Shown: positions 5,979 to 7,509 of the stretch, piece after piece
Position numbering within the stretch: position 1 is the stretch's first letter
How the letters are laid out: the number at the start of each line of letters is the position of its first letter
Assembly (NCBI GenBank): GCA_001766965.1
Contig: MEKM01000058.1
Span: 3,590 to 11,098, forward strand
DNA from: Acidobacteria bacterium RIFCSPHIGHO2_01_FULL_67_28
Lineage (GTDB): Bacteria > Acidobacteriota > Terriglobia > Acidiferrales > 2-02-FULL-67-57
Length of the DNA: 7,509 nucleotides
Direction of reading: 5' to 3'
Position numbers and translations under genes: made by a program
Notes under the pieces: model-generated
What the model was told of the DNA's origin: nothing
What the model saw: only the letters and a program-made list of their open reading frames with translations
The model's database searches: none

Positions 5979-7367
5979 TTAGAGGCTGTACTTGCGGCAC
6001 AAATACTTCATGCGGTCCTTGTTCAGCCCCAAGCGCTGGGCCGCCTGGGCCTTGACGCCGTTGGTTTCCGCCAGGGCAGCCTCCAGCCACTGCCGCTCAA
6101 AGGCGGACACCTCTTCCTCCAGGCGGACCCCGGCGGGGGGCAGGCGGAAACCTTTGCGGGCGTTGCGGCCGGCGGCCTGGGTGAGGTCGCGGGGGAGGTG
6201 TTTCAGGGTAACCCGCTCCTCGTCGGTCATCAGCACGATCCGCTGCACCACGTTCTCCAGCTCCCGCACGTTCCCCGGCCAGGGGTAGCGCTTCATCACC
6301 TGGAGCACGTCGTCTTCGACGCGCTTGGGCGGTATGTGGTTGGCGGCGCAGTAGACCTGGAGGAAGTAGTCAACCAGCAGCGGGATGTCGTCCACCCGCT
6401 CCCGCAGCGAGGGGACGACCAGGGGCACGACGTGGATGCGGTAGTAGAGGTCTTCGCGGAAGCGCCCCTGCTCCACCGCGGCTTCCAAGTCTTCGTTGGT
6501 GGCGGTCAGCAGGCGGAAGTCCACCTTGAGAGCCTTGTTGCCCCCCAGGCGCACCAGGGTGTGCTCTTCGAGGACGCGCAGCAGCTTGCTCTGCAGAGCG
6601 GGGCTCAAGGTGCCGATTTCGTCGAGGAAGAGCGTGCCGCGGTGGGCCAGCTCGATCCGCCCCTCCTTGGTGGCGACGGCCCCGGTGAAGGCGCCGCGCT
6701 CGTAGCCGAACAGCTCCGCCTCCATCAGGGTTTCGGGCAGGGCGGCGCAGTTGACGCTGACGAAGGCGCGGTCGCGCCGCTGACTCAAGTCGTGGATGGC
6801 CCGGGCCACCAGCTCCTTGCCCGAGCCGCTTTCGCCGCGGATGACCACAGTGGTGGCGGTGCGGGCCACGCGGCGGATGGAGTCGAAGAGGTCCTTCATG
6901 GCCTCGGTCGAGCCCAGCAGGTTGCCCAGCGCGTCCTTGCGCTGCAGCTCCTCGCGCAGGATGCGGTTCTCCCGCTCGATCTGGAGCTTCTCGACGGCGC
7001 GCAGGATGATGACGCGGAGCACCTCGGGGTCGACCGGCTTGATGAAGTAGTCGTAGGCGCCGGCGTCCATCACCTTCAGCGCCGTGGCTTTCTTGGCATC
7101 GTCGTTCAGGCCGATGACCAGGGTGTCGATGTCGCTCTGGGTAAGCTCGCGCAGCAGGGCGGTGGCCTCGCGGACGCCTCCGGCGCCGAGGTTGATGTCG
7201 AGCAGCAGGACGTCGAGCTCGGCCTCCCGCAGCAGCGGGTAGGCGTCTTCGTAGCTCGCGCCCTCGAAGAGGTTGAAGTCGGCGCGCAGGGCGGCGGCCA
7301 GCGCGTGCCGGGCCGCGGGGTCGCCTTCGACAATCCCGACGTTCGGCTTGGCTTTGACGGCCGGCAT
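5979..7367 (-). CDS. NtrC-family sigma-54-dependent response regulator
   Basis: The 462-residue protein has the normal length and three-domain layout. The receiver (about 8-125) keeps the phospho-acceptor D57 (LLLDINLG) and K110 (YFIKP). The usual acidic pair reads E14-G15-D16, and the expected Thr/Ser at the end of the fourth strand is missing (VIGLNDD, 84-90). The AAA+ domain is complete: Walker A GESGSGKE (178-185), the sigma-54 contact loop GAFTGA (225-230), Walker B LFLDEI (246-251) and REDLYYRIHVVPL. A Fis-type helix-turn-helix ends the protein (about 437-460, AAQRLGLNKDRMKYL). It should bind enhancer-like sites and drive open-complex formation by sigma-54 polymerase. The receiver and linker (GAYDYFIKPVDPEVLRVII) recall PEP-CTERM-associated PrsR regulators, but the C-terminus differs. 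No histidine kinase is in the window. ATG 7367 follows a good sigma-70 promoter, with no strong Shine-Dalgarno visible. A likely target is the downstream LQRGT gene. Confidence 0.93.
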   Translation of the reverse strand: MPAVKAKPNVGIVEGDPAARHALAAALRADFNLFEGASYEDAYPLLREAELDVLLLDINLGAGGVREATALLRELTQSDIDTLVIGLNDDAKKATALKVMDAGAYDYFIKPVDPEVLRVIILRAVEKLQIERENRILREELQRKDALGNLLGSTEAMKDLFDSIRRVARTATTVVIRGESGSGKELVARAIHDLSQRRDRAFVSVNCAALPETLMEAELFGYERGAFTGAVATKEGRIELAHRGTLFLDEIGTLSPALQSKLLRVLEEHTLVRLGGNKALKVDFRLLTATNEDLEAAVEQGRFREDLYYRIHVVPLVVPSLRERVDDIPLLVDYFLQVYCAANHIPPKRVEDDVLQVMKRYPWPGNVRELENVVQRIVLMTDEERVTLKHLPRDLTQAAGRNARKGFRLPPAGVRLEEEVSAFERQWLEAALAETNGVKAQAAQRLGLNKDRMKYLCRKYSL

Positions 7368-7403
7368 GCGGGCTCTGGGACGGACGAGTTCGGGAAACCC
7401 CGG

Positions 7404-7424
7404 GCGGGGTAAAAATTCCCCCGC
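7404..7424. promoter_or_regulatory. Imperfect palindrome in the leader of the response regulator gene
   Basis: Arms GCGGGG and CCCCGC are separated by TAAAAATTC. It lies just downstream of the regulator's predicted transcription start. It shares GGGGTAAAA and the flanking TT / CCC with the palindrome at 5941-5955 (read on the opposite strand), about 14 of 17 positions. It could be an autoregulatory operator or form a leader hairpin. Confidence 0.45.
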
Positions 7425-7433
7425 GTCGCGGCG

Positions 7434-7462
7434 ATTCTAGGGGGCCGCCCCGGAATTGTCAA
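7434..7462 (-). promoter_or_regulatory. Sigma-70-type promoter of the response regulator
   Basis: The minus strand carries a perfect -35 TTGACA (7457-7462), a 17-base spacer and TAGAAT (7434-7439, one mismatch from TATAAT). Transcription would start near 7427, giving a leader of about 60 bases before the ATG at 7367. Confidence 0.8.
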
Positions 7463-7467
7463 CCGCG

Positions 7468-7496
7468 TGGACAACCCGCGGGGACTCCGCCATAAT
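7468..7496 (+). promoter_or_regulatory. Divergent sigma-70-type promoter reading out of the right edge
   Basis: The plus strand has TGGACA (7468-7473), a 17-base spacer and CATAAT (7491-7496), each one mismatch from consensus. It lies back to back with the regulator promoter, the two -35 boxes being 5 bp apart. It implies a divergently transcribed gene just beyond the window. Confidence 0.5.
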
Positions 7497-7509
7497 CATA
7501 GAAGTGCGG

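Noticed and set aside
7464..7475. DnaA-box-like TTGTCCACG on the minus strand
   Set aside because: It has two mismatches to TTATCCACA, is a single copy, and is explained by the overlapping -35 and inverted-repeat sequences; nothing else suggests an origin.

Overview
The window is G+C-rich bacterial DNA (roughly two thirds G+C by eye) and densely coding. A lipoprotein periplasmic adaptor, HlyD-type adaptor modules and a sigma-54 activator point to a Gram-negative (diderm) organism. The phylum cannot be fixed from sequence alone; an acidobacterial or deltaproteobacterial-type lineage would fit, at low confidence.

Layout. (1) Positions 1-5348, plus strand, hold a tight three-gene operon whose first gene is cut by the left edge. 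Gene 1 is a GAF-GAF-GAF / transmembrane / HlyD fusion. Gene 2 is an AcrA-like lipoprotein adaptor. Gene 3 is a PqqD-like / M50 site-2-type zinc protease / HlyD fusion. All three carry a lipoyl-like adaptor module, yet no ABC or RND pump and no outer-membrane channel gene is visible. The operon looks like the inner-membrane and periplasmic part of an export or peptide-processing machine with a cytoplasmic GAF sensor. (2) A perfect 13-bp hairpin with T-runs (5372-5410) separates it from a convergent gene. (3) 5439-5738, minus strand, encodes a 99-residue, very basic protein made of 15 perfect or near-perfect LQRGT pentapeptides. All nucleotide variation among its 13 LQRGT units is synonymous in this frame only, so the protein itself appears to be under selection. 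(4) 5739-5978 is its upstream region. It holds a strong Shine-Dalgarno, a near-consensus sigma-54 promoter (TTGGCCAGCTAGTTGCA) and, about 158 bp upstream of the predicted start of transcription, the palindrome GGGTAAATTTTACCC. (5) 5979-7367, minus strand, is an NtrC-type sigma-54 response regulator. It has a good sigma-70 promoter (TTGACA-17-TAGAAT) and a second palindrome related to the first in its leader. (6) At the right edge a divergent plus-strand promoter reads out of the window.

Working model (inference). The regulator binds the GGGGTAAAA-type palindromes, one as an upstream activating site for the repeat-protein gene and one in its own leader. It thereby turns on a short arginine-rich pentapeptide-repeat protein through sigma-54. 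The convergent membrane operon, with a peptide-binding-like PqqD domain, an intramembrane protease and adaptors, may process or export that protein or a related small peptide. The sigma-54 link rests on visible motifs; the cargo link rests only on proximity and is the least certain part.
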